NCBI GenBank assembly: GCA_002964805.2
Contig: PUDQ02000032.1
Coordinates: 1,202,437 to 1,266,436 of the forward strand
Reading direction: 5' to 3'
Length of the DNA stretch: 64,000 nt
Source of the DNA: Trametes villosa
Lineage: Eukaryota > Basidiomycota > Agaricomycetes > Polyporales > Polyporaceae
The notes under the pieces are model-generated. The model did not search any database and was not told where the DNA came from. It saw nothing but the letters and a program-made list of their open reading frames with translations. Shown one piece after another: positions 22,531-33,614 of this stretch (its first letter is position 1; each line of letters opens with the position of its first letter). A program made the translations under genes and the position numbers.

Positions 22531-24327
22531 AGCGAGCGAATGGACGGTTTGCGAGGGGGTGGGCCTTGAAGCTTGAAGGTGAGTAGGAGGCGCGAGCGGC
22601 GTACGACTCGATGCGGTCGAGACTGACCAGATGCGCCAGGGAACGGAACACAGTCGGATGAGGATAGGCAGGAGGAGAGGCCCGTTGTCGCGGCACGCTG
22701 GGGGCCGGGGATGGCTACCCCTTGTCCTACTCTGTCTCTCCGGCCGTGGCCGACCTCCGGGGCGGATCGTCGTGCGCCCGAGCGATGTATTCGTGCGGGA
22801 ACGGCGAGCATCATGTTCTTCCGGACGGCGGTTGGAGTACGCACGGCCGCCTTGTGAGTTGTGGGTGGCCGGTGACTGGCCAGGCCGTTCTGCGCGGGGC
22901 GGACAACGTTGATTAACGATGAGGGCGGGTGCACGGAGAGCGGGCGCGAGGCGCGAGGCAAGCCCGGATGCATAGTTAGCTCTGCTGAGGATGTCTGAGC
23001 ATTGTGGACTTGGAGCTTTGGCGAGGCGGGCGGACTTACCTGCTTGTGCTGTGGACGCACGCGTTGGCTTCCGCTGGGCTCAGCCCCTTCTCCGAGTCGG
23101 GTTCGCGGAGGATGGGGTGCAGTATGCGGTGTGCGGCAAGCAGAGGCCAGAGAGTGTCGCTAACCGAGCCAGGTTGGTTCCGAGTCGGTGATCAGAAATG
23201 GACTGAGAAAGATACAGATATGGGTAGCAGGAGCGTGGGCGGGTTATCGCGGCACGCCGCCGTCTTCTCACCCCCGGGAGCGTCGGGCACGTCTAATCGA
23301 GCGGCTGCTGCAGTGGGGACGGGCGAGCCTGGGCGGATGAGCAGACTGCCCCGCGCGTGGCAGAAACCGTTGCTTGGCGAGAACTCTCACGCACGTTGAT
23401 CCAGCTCAGAGCGGCCCGTCACGCATAACCATCTTTTCTGCAGATAATTGAGCAGTGTGAACTGGGAGCTCGAACCAGATGCTTACCTCGTCGGACTGAG
23501 GGCGCAGGCTCATGCTTTCTCCCAGTCATCCTTTGCTCCGTCGGAGAAGGCGTAACGCATGCAGCCTGCGGAAGGCTGATGCCACTGAACGGGCCGCAGG
23601 TACTATGCCCAGACTGTGGCTTGGGATGGGCGAGGTTCGAGGAGACTCGGAGGCGGGGTCGTCCAGGCACGCGCAGAGCCGGACCAGGGGCGGGGGAGGC
23701 AAGAGCGGGCTGTCAACTGGGTGCTCCGGCTGTATATCCCGCATTCGAGGTCGCGGCGTAGCATTCGCTCATCGCCCTGCCGTTGCGTCGTCGTGAGTTA
23801 TAGCGGTAATGTCAAGGGCGGAGAACTTGCACCCACGAGTCCCACTTTTCGCCGGGGGGTTGCAGCGTGATTCGCACCCTGTACACAACGCGCATCTATC
23901 GTGGACGGCGATGTCGACTCCAGATGCATAGCCTATGGAGACGGAGGCTTGAAGCTGATGAGGGCGGCATTGCATAGATGAGGATAATTCTGTCTATGCC
24001 CTAGACCGGTGCTAGACATCCATGAAGACGCACCGCGCTGAGCCTGGATGTTTCACCGCTGCGCTGGAGTACGTGACAAGCAATACCCTCGGATTTGTGG
24101 GATGCTGAACATAGCACAGAGCAGTCCGGAGGTGCCAGGGGTGGCGTACGCGCCAATGCGGCTGATATGTGGCGATCCGCGGGGGCCATAACGAGGGCCA
24201 GTCCGCAAACTGGATGGGTAGGAGCGCCCGCGCCGTGAGAGCGGGCGGATCGCCGACTGCGGGTGTATAGCCTGTAGGGGCACCCGGGGATGGCGGCGTG
24301 CCGCGTCGTGCGCACTCGGCACTAGTA
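22531..24327. other. Intergenic, no supported gene
   Basis: GC-rich sequence with several GT..AG-like pairs but no conserved frame. The 210-codon minus-strand frame at 22428-23060 has no recognisable motif. Confidence 0.4.
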
Positions 24328-24400
24328 CTCGGCGTTCAGCGTTCAGCACTTTGCACCGGGCGGAGTGTCGTGTCCGCGCCAGGACCCGGGGGGTCAAACC
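24328..24400 (-). pseudogene. Possible metallothionein remnant
   Basis: The minus strand keeps a TGCAAAGTGCTGAACGCTGAA string like the last codons and stop of the metallothioneins. A few dozen bases upstream on that strand is a GGGTCCTGG-type block like the one in their intron 1. Everything between is deleted. The similarity is short, so this is tentative. Confidence 0.25.
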
Positions 24401-26204
24401 TTGTGTCTGCGGTGGTGTTCGGTCTGTGTGGATGGGCCTGAGGAGCGCGGATCGTGCGCCGCCGCAGTGGGAGCCAATCCTTTGGACGTGGGCTAGACTG
24501 CGTAGTGAGTGCTTCCGAGGGTGGATACTAAGAATGGCATTCCGGAGGCCCGGGTACCATGATGGCAGCGCACAAATGGCACAAATGTTGAGGACGTTGG
24601 CGAAAGTACCGAATTGGTAGCGGTAAGACTCGCTACAAATTCGCCTAGAATAAGCAGTGTAAATGCAAGCACAGCGCGTAGAGCAATATTACATGGGACT
24701 TACGTACGACCGAGGGGGAGGATGCCGCCGGAGGGTGAGTAGGAGAGAAGTCGGGATGATGATGGGGAAGAAGCAGAGGCGCGATCAATGTCCGCAGGGC
24801 TGCCCTGGGCGAAGCGCAGAGGCTAAAGCATATTCGGACCGCCGGACAGGGGCGGTCGTCAGTAGGACGGCAGTTCGCAGTCCGCCGGCGTTCAATTCTG
24901 CGATGAGGGGTGAGCGCTGCGTAGTGGGGCCGGTTGGATCGGGGTTCTGGACATACCTGCAAAGTAGACATAACGCGGTTCGTATGTCAGCTTCCCGAGA
25001 TGTAGCTGGTTCGCACCTACAGGTGTTGGATGAGGTGGTGGGGAACCGGCGTTGGATGATGTTGTCGCGATTCACAAGAATAACTGCGTTGCTCCTTCCC
25101 GCCCGGGGTTGCTTCAACTGGATACACGCCGTATTATTGCTATGTTTTGCGCAGCAAGATCTTTGAAAGGGAGCTTGTGATACAGGTATGATCAAAAACA
25201 GCGCGGGCGAAGACAGATGGCGGCTGGGATCATCGTCGTCGCTCCGAAACCTGCGCTGGGCATCGCACCGTGACGAAGCTGTGACCGGAAAGCGCCGACA
25301 GGTTTGGGGAGACGACCACCCGAACGCCCTCCCCCACAACCACTCCAACCATCTCTCGACCAAATACCACAACTTAAATTCGGCCGGTATGTCCTTCTGT
25401 CTGTTTTGTGGTATGGTGTCGTCGACAACCTCCTCCAGGATCAAAGCTCACTCTTGTGACATCGCCGGCGTGCAGTGCCAGCGTCCAGCGTCCCCGCCCA
25501 TCCGTTGAATCAGCGCGAGTCACGTCTGGCGCCGCGAAACATGCGCGCGCAGTTTCCGACATATCGCCCGCGAGGGCCTATACGAGCGGCACAAGGGGCT
25601 GTGAAGATCCCGAACGCGCCACCCTGCGTCAATCTCTTGCGCGGCCGTCTATCCGGTCGATGCTAGCTGCGACTCCGATGCCGATCGGTGAGTTGGGTGT
25701 GCGTACTCATTTCAGGACGAGAGGCATGTCGCTGAACCTCCGTCTGTAGTAGTATAGTGGAGCAGCATCTCTGTTTAATCTGAAGGGCTACGTACCATCG
25801 ATAAATGACTAGCCTGCTCACCACCGCGGCGCTTCAACATTTCGACAGAACTGTTGCGGCATTGCTAATCATACGCAGTGATTAGCAAGGCGGCTTCCCA
25901 AGGCGGCTCCCATGAATGCGCACCAGCTTGCGCACGAACGTAGCGTTGCCTAGGTACGTCCGGGCCCGGACTGCGAGCCGTCTCCACCCTCCCATTTGCA
26001 AACTCGCACCCTCAATGCTCACTTGCACCTGCGTTTCAGCCCGTCGCTGCGATCGCTTTGTGGGGTTCCTGGCAGTGAAGTGTCCCGCTCAAACGCGACC
26101 CGGCCCATGACGCCAACGCCCAGGCCAGTGCGCCCCCGGCGGCCCAGTTCCTGATTCTGTCCCCGGCGCCCCCGATGCGGTCGGGGACCCTGTCCCTCGA
26201 GGGC
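24401..26204. other. Intergenic, no supported gene
   Basis: A 219-codon minus-strand frame (24785-25444) is the longest here but has no motif I know and no paralog. The last part is the promoter side of the C4-hydroxylase. Confidence 0.4.
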
Positions 26205-26212
26205 TCATATAC
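26205..26212 (+). promoter_or_regulatory. TATA-like box of the C4-hydroxylase gene
   Basis: CATATACC lies 66-73 bp upstream of the ATG at 26278. The short leader that results is typical for fungal genes. This is weak evidence on its own. Confidence 0.4.
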
Positions 26213-26277
26213 CTGCACTTCTGGACGAGAGAAGCCTCACACCTCCACACCAACCCGCCTGTGCCTGCCTGCCCACC

Positions 26278-27391
26278 ATGAACACGACAATGGCGGCACC
26301 CTCCTTCCTCGACCAGCACCAGCTGCAGTACCTCGCCTCGCACACGCCCATCTATTACACCCCGCGCTCGTCGATCATCGACGGCGTGCCGGACCAGATC
26401 CTCGCGCTCGCCGCGCCCGTCGTCGGCTACTGGCTCCTCAGCGGCTTCTTCCACCTCCTCGACGTCTACAAGTGGGCGTGGGCGGAGAAGTACCGCATCC
26501 ACGAGAGCGCGGAGGTCACGTCCCGCAACCTCGTCTCGCGCGGCCAGGTGCTGCGCGAGGTCATCCTCCAGCAGGTCATCCAGACCGGCATGGGCCTCGT
26601 GTGGATCGAGCCTGCGCCTGCGGGCGCGGCGGTCGACCATGTTGCGGCTATGCTCAGGCTCGCGGGCCCGATGGCGTCTGTGGTGCAGTGGGTGCTTGGC
26701 CCTGAGCTCGGCGAGCAGCTGCTCGCGACCCGCGGTGCGATTGGCCTCTACTCGCTCTACTGGTGGGCGATCCCCGTCGCGAAGTTCTTCATCGGCATGT
26801 ACGTCCTCTTCCCTTCTTTCCCGTACCTTCTGTCGATCTCGAGCTCACTCGCCGCTCTTCTGCAGCTTCGTGATCGACTCGTGGCAGTACTTCCTGCACC
26901 GCGCGCTGCACATGAACACGTGGCTGTACAAGACGTTCCACGCGCAGCACCACCGGCTCTACGTCCCGTACGCGTACGGCACGCTCTACAACCACCCCGT
27001 CGAGGGCTTCCTGATGGACACGCTGGGCGCACTCGTCGCGGAGCGCGCGGCGCAGCTCACGATGCGCGAGGCGACGCTGCTGTTCGTCGTCGCGACGCTC
27101 AAGGCCGTCAACGTCCACTGCGGGTACAACTTCCCGTGGGACCCGCTCCAGATCATGACGCAAAACAACGCGGACTACCATGATATCCACCACCAGGTGC
27201 GTCTGCGTGCCTCTAACCACCTCTCTCCGAGTCGTCACTGACTTCTATCTGTGCAGGCGATCGGCATCAAGTCGAACTTCGCCCAGCCGTTCTTCATCCA
27301 CTGGGACACCATCCTCGGCACGCACATGTCCCGCAAGGACATCGAGCGCCGGCGCGCGGAGCAGAAGGAGAAGCTCAGCAAGGTCGAGTAA
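26278..27391 (+). CDS. SUR2: Sphingolipid C4-hydroxylase (SUR2-type fatty acid hydroxylase superfamily)
   Basis: Di-iron ER-membrane oxygenase that hydroxylates dihydrosphingosine or dihydroceramide at C4 to give phytosphingosine bases. Exons: 26278-26798, 26866-27196, 27257-27391 (328 residues, the usual size); introns of 67 and 60 bp with GTACGT/CAG and GTGCGT/CAG ends. The three His boxes are in order: HRALH (about 185-189), HAQHH (about 199-203) and HDIHH (about 279-283). The context words WQYFLHRALHMN, HHRLYVPYAYGTLYNHP and NVHCGYNFPWDPLQ are characteristic of Sur2 rather than of Erg25 or Erg3. Hydrophobic segments are near 40-62 and 155-178. The Lys-rich C-terminus (RRRAEQKEKLSKVE) may hold the protein in the ER. 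A second ATG four codons downstream is possible. No truncation seen. Confidence 0.93.
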
Positions 27392-29796
27392 ACGCCCTCC
27401 CTGCCCCATCCGACCCCCCACAAAGATCTGTACTACCGACTGTACGCGTTTCACGCACCGCACCGCCCGCCCCTCCTTCATCTGTTTCGAGATTAAGTTA
27501 TCCATTTGCTGCTAGCGTAGCTACGTGTACTAATAGTACTAAGTACGACTACTGACCTGTACGGCGCTGCGTCGCGACTATCCTACACCCTCATTGCTGA
27601 GCGTTTGTCGAGCTCGCTCTGTCGACGTATCACTCTCCTTAGATCTATCTCTATCTCCTCATCTTACTCATTTTACTATCACTAGAAAATACTATGTATT
27701 CAACTTGACATCTGTAGGTGTGTGCATGCGAGGCTCGAACGCAGCGGCCTCCGCCACACATACACACGCGCGCCCTCGGCAAATTCCGGACGTCCTCTCG
27801 CCGTGACTACGATGTCCGCCTCAAGCTCGCTGCTTCGCTCAGTCACGGGCATCAACTGGGTTGAGGCACTCTGGCTTCCTCTCCGAAACTGCACGCCTTT
27901 TGATAGGTACAGCAGCCTCCGGTGGTGATGCATGCCGGGAGAGCTGCTCGGACGCACCGGAGGTTGCTATCGACAGTTCCGCCCACGCACTCTGACACTG
28001 ACAGGTGAGTGCACGTCGCATCTCCGAGTGAATAGGCTACATACGCGCTCACTAGTCTCTGCGCTTCGCCCACCGCCGAAGGCCAATCTGTCGCCTTCAA
28101 TCATAACTCTACCTCTCCTAGATCAGCGACTGTGCGGGGATAGTCGCACAGCGTCATGGTAGCGCGTACGCCCGGGCTCACCTATTTGTCTGTTCCGGTG
28201 GGTGCGGCGCGACGCGCGTTTTTTTTTGATCATCTTCATCTAACAAGTTCACTATGCTAGCGGTGAACCTGCTACTATGCGCTCGAGAGCCACCCGCCGA
28301 CGCTCCCCACCTCAAGTCCCCGCCTCGGGAGCGGACGTGCCTGTCAGCCCTAGCCCGGCTGCGCTCGGTGGATTGACTCCCGGAAGTCAAGGCCGTAACG
28401 CTCGACTCGCTTCCGGGATCCTAGTACGCCACCGCAGAGCTGTCAGGGTTCCTAGTGCAGTCAAGGGCTCTCACCCTAAGGTGCGGACGCACCACACCGG
28501 CCCACGCAAGTGCCACATTGAGTCAAGCTATACGGCCCGCTGCGGCCTGCGATCTGCTCGCTCTTGCGGAGCCTCGGATGGGCGATGGGTTCCCCTTCCT
28601 GTGGATCGCCACATATCAGGCGTAGTGCGCTACACCGCGTGTCGAATCTGTGTGCTATGCTTATCACCCTCTCCCCTTCGGGCTCTATCAGCTAGGCCGC
28701 CCAGCGCATCGACGAAACACCCATCGGTATGCTCAGTACTAAGTATTCCGTATGTCATACCGCGCCAGTTCGACGCGGGCGCGAGTATTCGGCGTCGCAG
28801 GGTCCCTCGTCGTCAACCGCTCGGGCGGCCGATGCATCACTCATCCCCATCCACCTTGCGACAGATAGTAGGCGCGAGAGACATGGCGCGTAGGTTTCGG
28901 AGGCGTAAGAGTCCGCTCGACGCCCTAAAATGTAAGTGCGTGCTATTCCCTTCTAGTTGAGATGCTACTGATGCTCGTGGTAACGCTGCGGTCAGTCCTC
29001 GGTCGAACGGCGCTGCCTTGAAAGCGCGCGCGCGTTGCTGCGTGAATGTTGCGAATGTGGTTAGCAGGGTTTTCCGTGCTATGCCGCGCGCCGCATGCCT
29101 ACTTTGAGCTCTTAGCCCTCAGCTCAGAGATGAGTTTCGGTTCATGACTACGTGCCAGCCCGTGGTGTGTGCCTCACCATGTATGTGAGTGGCTTCCTCC
29201 TGTACATCGCGTACTCACTCGCTCTTTGTCAAGGTCCCTCTTTGACTCTGACTGAGAAACGGCGAGATGGAGAGACGTTACTCACCTCTCCGGAGAGCAT
29301 TGTATAAGGCTTAACACGCAAATGAGCGGCCGAATCTTAGCCCCACACACTTGTTGGTGAGCTTGCTCCGCATACTACGCAACCGACGATGCGGTTTTTA
29401 GCATCCAACGCCCCCCGTGGAGCGGAAAAGCAGTCGTACCAACCTCTAGTCATTCTGCCAACACCGTTGTCGACATGTTGGGTGCGTTGACCCCGAGCCA
29501 GCAGGGAGTATGCACTAGTAACATCCGAGTCAACCTTTGAAACCCGAAGGGGCATGCTCGAACTGTTGTGCTCGGGATATGATCGCTTGTGCATATGGAA
29601 TGAGTGTATTCTGCGACGATAGGAGCATAGACGCCTCCATTGGGAGGACTTGACGATACAAATACAAGTACAACAACAGATGAGTGACTTACCTAAGGCT
29701 ACAGTACGCAAACCAAAACACTCAACAGCACGACGAGGATCCCAGCCTCGCCGCCCCAACCCTTCCTGTCCCTCACTCTTGCTGACTCCATCGCCC
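27392..29796. other. Intergenic, no supported gene
   Basis: Contains the 3' flank of the C4-hydroxylase, a T-run at 28218-28226 and a 227-codon plus-strand frame at 28277-28960 with no recognisable motif. I do not call it a gene because it lacks a paralog, a domain and flanking splice signals. Confidence 0.45.
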
Positions 29797-31926
29797 TCAC
29801 CTACCCGCCCCCGCAAGCAGCCGCGCAGTCTTCAGCCGCTCCACTCCGACCGCGACGCACCCCCCGGGCACGACCGTCTCCGGCGTCTCCCAATCACGCA
29901 CCGTCACCCGTGCACGGCACACGAACGTGCGGTGCTCCGCGCGCGCAAACAGGCGCAGCGGGAGCGGGACCCAGAAGTGCACGAGCCACGTGCAGGGCCC
30001 GTCCGGGTCGTCGCCCGCGCGCAGGAGCGGCGCGCGCGAGAGCGCGATGCCGTGCGCGGGGTCGAGCGTTGGCGGCGTTTCGGGTGCGGCGGAGGAGAGG
30101 GCGGAGGAGAGGCGGTGCCCGGTGTAGGTGGTTTGCCATTCGTACCTGGCGGGGCGGGTGGGTGAGGTGGGGTTGGGGGAAGAGGAGGAGGAGGGTGCGG
30201 AGAAGCGGGCGGGGTCGAAGGTGATGGGGTCTTCGCGCGGCTCGGAGGCGGTGTGGAAGGAGATGGAGACGTCGTGGATGGCGTGGCGGGGGTAGAAGTA
30301 CGAGGCGGGCTTCAGGTCGCGGACCTCCAGCGTGCCCTGCCACGCGTAAACGTCACTGTTCCCGCCGAAGTTAGCTAGCATGTCGAGAGTGAATGCAGAG
30401 GAGGTGGAGACGTACGTGTCTTGTCCGTCCCAGAGCGTCGTGTGCCGTGCGCCGGGCACGATGTCGACCGTGAACCGCTTCAGCACGCTCGGGGGATTCG
30501 GAAGGCTCAACTGCTTAGGGAGCGGCGTCGTCGTCTGCTTCGCGGCAGACCTCCCGCGCTCGCGCGTCTCCTGGTCGCGCGCCATGTCTAGCAGCACTTC
30601 CTCAAGCAAGCCGCTCGAGCCCGCGAGGTTCTCCTTCTCCTTGGACGCTCCCCTTCCCCGCGCGTTACCATCGTCTGCGCGCCGCTTGATCGAGGCGGGA
30701 AGCTGGAACGGCGCGAGCTTGAGCGCGGCTTCCGGAGTCGGGGGCGTTTGAAGCGCGAGGACGTCGCGGAACTGCGAGCGCGAGCCTGTGCGCACGTCGG
30801 GGCGCTGGCTCTCGTACAAGACCTCGGGTTCCGCGTCCGTGCTCAACTGAGGAGGAAACGGGAGTGCCTTGCTAGACCGCGAGGAACGGGTGGCGGCGGG
30901 CGTGAAGACAGGCTCAGACTCGCGCCGCGACCCCGTGCTGGTGGGAGGCTTGCGCGTAGTGGAGGGTGCCGTGGATGAGGGCCCCGAGAAAGTGATCTCG
31001 GGGGGCGCGGCGTTGGAAGGAAGGCTGAGCGCCGCTATCTCGGACGCGAGGTCTGTCCAGTGGTCCGTTGCGGGCGGGATGGCGCGCAGAGTGGGCGCGC
31101 GCTTGAGGCTCATCCTCGGCCTCTGCTTCGGTTGTTGCTGCTGCTCGTCTGCGACTGCGAACGTTACTGTCTTCTTCTGTGTCTGCGGCGCGTTCCGGGC
31201 GCGGGTGGTAGTGGCGGATGTGGATTGAGACGAAGACGCAAGCGCGGAAGCGGAAGAGGGGTTTATACCTCGTCCAAGCACACTTTTGTTTCCAGCGGAT
31301 TGTGAGCTTTCCTCAGGAAGGGGCGAGAAAGACGAGGGAGGCGGGGCACCGCGATTGTGCCCCGTTGTGGGCTTGAGCGCCGCTTTGGCACGCGTGTGGC
31401 TAAAGCGCGTCGACAAAAGGCCCTTGGTCTTCGCTTTCTGCTGCGCCGCGGGCTGCTTCAACGCACTCTTGAGTGCCGGACCTGATGCGGACGGAGCGGC
31501 GCTTTGGGAGGGGCGGATGGTGCTCGTCGACGCGTCCGAGTCAAGCCGCTGGCGGGACGTCGCTCGCGCGAGGCGGGCGTTGTTCTCGTCCAGCGACGCC
31601 TCCAAGTAGTCGCGCTTCCTTCGCGTCCGCACAGGGTCTGGGAGGACGTGTCTCCCGTTCGCCGTCGTGTGCGTGTCCGACACGCGCCGCTCGAGTGGCT
31701 GCGGGCGCGAGATGACGGGGCGCGTGCTCGAGACGGGCGGAGCGGGGGCGGCGAGCTGGGCCTTGGGCTTGGAGAAGAGGCTGAGGAGCTTGCCGCTGAC
31801 GGAGGTGCGCCGGCGGCGGGCGTGTGGGTCGGACGCTCCTGGGTCTGAGTGGGGGCGGGCGGGGAGGAGGGGGCGGGAGGAGGACGAGGGCTTGGCTGGG
31901 ACGGGGGGAGGGTCGGAGGTCGACAT
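29797..31926 (-). CDS. Low-complexity protein of unknown function, conserved-looking C-terminal domain
   Basis: Single-exon frame of 709 residues. Residues 1 to about 430 are Ser/Pro/Thr/Arg-rich and probably disordered, starting MSTSDPPPVPAKP with a polyproline-type motif. From about 470 the composition becomes that of a folded, beta-rich domain with words such as FTVDIVPGARHTTLWDGQD, YAWQGTLEVRDLKPASYFY, WLVHFWVPLPLRLFARAEHR and RARVTVRDWETPE. I cannot assign this domain to a family; an immunoglobulin-like or arrestin-like sandwich is only a guess. The frame is open upstream to an ATG at 32340, but the TATA box at 32103-32110 lies between, so the ATG at 31926 is chosen. Function unknown. 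Confidence 0.72.
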   Translation of the reverse strand: MSTSDPPPVPAKPSSSSRPLLPARPHSDPGASDPHARRRRTSVSGKLLSLFSKPKAQLAAPAPPVSSTRPVISRPQPLERRVSDTHTTANGRHVLPDPVRTRRKRDYLEASLDENNARLARATSRQRLDSDASTSTIRPSQSAAPSASGPALKSALKQPAAQQKAKTKGLLSTRFSHTRAKAALKPTTGHNRGAPPPSSFSPLPEESSQSAGNKSVLGRGINPSSASALASSSQSTSATTTRARNAPQTQKKTVTFAVADEQQQQPKQRPRMSLKRAPTLRAIPPATDHWTDLASEIAALSLPSNAAPPEITFSGPSSTAPSTTRKPPTSTGSRRESEPVFTPAATRSSRSSKALPFPPQLSTDAEPEVLYESQRPDVRTGSRSQFRDVLALQTPPTPEAALKLAPFQLPASIKRRADDGNARGRGASKEKENLAGSSGLLEEVLLDMARDQETRERGRSAAKQTTTPLPKQLSLPNPPSVLKRFTVDIVPGARHTTLWDGQDTYVSTSSAFTLDMLANFGGNSDVYAWQGTLEVRDLKPASYFYPRHAIHDVSISFHTASEPREDPITFDPARFSAPSSSSSPNPTSPTRPARYEWQTTYTGHRLSSALSSAAPETPPTLDPAHGIALSRAPLLRAGDDPDGPCTWLVHFWVPLPLRLFARAEHRTFVCRARVTVRDWETPETVVPGGCVAVGVERLKTARLLAGAGR

Positions 31927-32102
31927 CCGGGGCTGTCTAAGCGGGAGTGCGACGCAGTTGGGGTTGGAGGTAATAAGTGGGAAGGGAGCGGGGTCGTTCG
32001 GTAATGCTGGGTTGTGTCTCTGTCGCGTCAACGGGGGATAACGGGCGTGTAACGGCGAGCGGTGAAAGGGGAAAGACGGGGTAAGCGCGCGGAGGGCGAA
32101 CG

Positions 32103-32110
32103 CTTTTATA
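32103..32110 (-). promoter_or_regulatory. TATA box deciding the start of the 709-residue protein
   Basis: The minus strand reads CGATATAAAAGCG. It is about 180 bp upstream of the ATG at 31926 and downstream of the more distal in-frame ATG at 32340, which would therefore be excluded from the mRNA. Confidence 0.6.
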
Positions 32111-33294
32111 TCGTGCGGATGTGCTCGCGTGAAGAGGCGGGTGATGGGTGGCGGGGGATGGCCGTGGCTATAGGACAAAGAGGGCGGGACGGGGAGGCTC
32201 GATGCGGGGGACAATGGCGGGGGGCGCGCGTCCCGCAGCACCCGGGAGCCTTGCAACTTCGGGTGAAGAAGTGTCTGCTGTGTCGATCGTGTAGAGCGGC
32301 TGGACGGCGGTATGGCCGTCGTTGTCGTGGTCGTCTTCACACTTCGAGAATAGGTAAGCGACGTGAATGGGCTCGGAGCTTGGTGCGCTGTTAACTCACT
32401 GGCGTGCCGCTACACTGACGATGACACGACGCTTGAGGAAACTGGTTCGTCTAGATTATCGCTACGAGTTCTTCGAGGTGTGGATCGGGCAGCTCACCGG
32501 CCCTTGCTCGTGTGCAAAACAACACGGCTGGACAGACGCCCCTCGCGCTCAGCAGCACTCGTCTCAGTGCGGAGGTGACATCTCGAGACCAAGCGGAGCC
32601 GTGCACATGGGGTCTCGCGACGGTCGATCCTAGCGCAGGACATGGCGACTCCAAGAGCCCTCCCGCCCTCGACTCAGCCGATGTATAGTGTGCCGGTGAG
32701 AGAGTGCCTGGTGATGGCACTTCAAATTCGCGTAAGTGAATCGGAGATGGGGGAGGGCTTATTTTCGTGGCTGTGTGAGTCGGGAGCAGAACGCGAGGCG
32801 GAGAGGGGAGGGCGTACCCTGAGGTAGGATTGACAATTCGTTCGCGTCTCCTGTAGTCTGTTCCGGGGACACTGAAAAGACAGGTCAAGTTAACTTGTGC
32901 AATGGACGATACTAAGATCTGAGTGGCGGCTGCGAGCGTGAACAAGGCACCAGCACACCGCGACGTCCAAAGACCGCTAAAGCATTCAGATCGAAGTAGT
33001 ATACTGCGTCAACAGTTCACAAAAACAGCCTAGGAGGATCATGCTCAGCAAGTTGTACACAATGTTGATGAACTCTTGAAATCCGGTGGGAAGTAGACGA
33101 GCGGGAAGACTCGGGAGTACGTCAACGTAACGGGTACTTACGCATATCATTCGAAAACTTGGCTTTACGGCCGCTCCATCTGCGAGAAAATTACGATTAA
33201 TGAGAGAAGGCAGGGGGCCATCGAGGGGTTCCTCAAACTTCCGTTCAACGACGAGTAAAGCTGAGACAGATGGAGGGGGCCCGAGGATGGCGCT
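32111..33294. other. Intergenic, left flank of the tandem array
   Basis: No gene seen. It has no similarity to the DNA that precedes the other two SH3 gene copies, so the array starts sharply at about 33295. Confidence 0.5.
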
Positions 33295-33614
33295 GCTCCG
33301 GCGCTCGGCAGGATTAGTTCCATTCTAAGGAGACTTACTCGGACGTGTAAGATCAGTTAGATCTGTCAATCAGAGCAAATCTAAGCAGATTAGACGCTAC
33401 GAGTAAGCTGTCAAGCCGTCCTCGGCCTTCTCTCTCTCTCCTCGTCGTTCTCCTCGACGTCCTCTCGCTCTCTCCCCCTCGCTCGTTCGCCCGCCTTCTA
33501 TCTTGCGCTCCTTGTTCTTGGCTACAACTTTGTTAGGGGATCTATTCTTTCTTCACTCTCGTTTCGTCCTCCGAACTCGGACCTCCGTTAGATATCGAAC
33601 CGTTCCGAGGCAAG

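Noticed and set aside
24785..25444. 219-codon minus-strand frame
   Set aside because: No recognisable motif and no supporting context; kept as intergenic.
28277..28960. 227-codon plus-strand frame
   Set aside because: No domain, no paralog, no flanking promoter or splice signal; the composition is that of GC-rich non-coding DNA.
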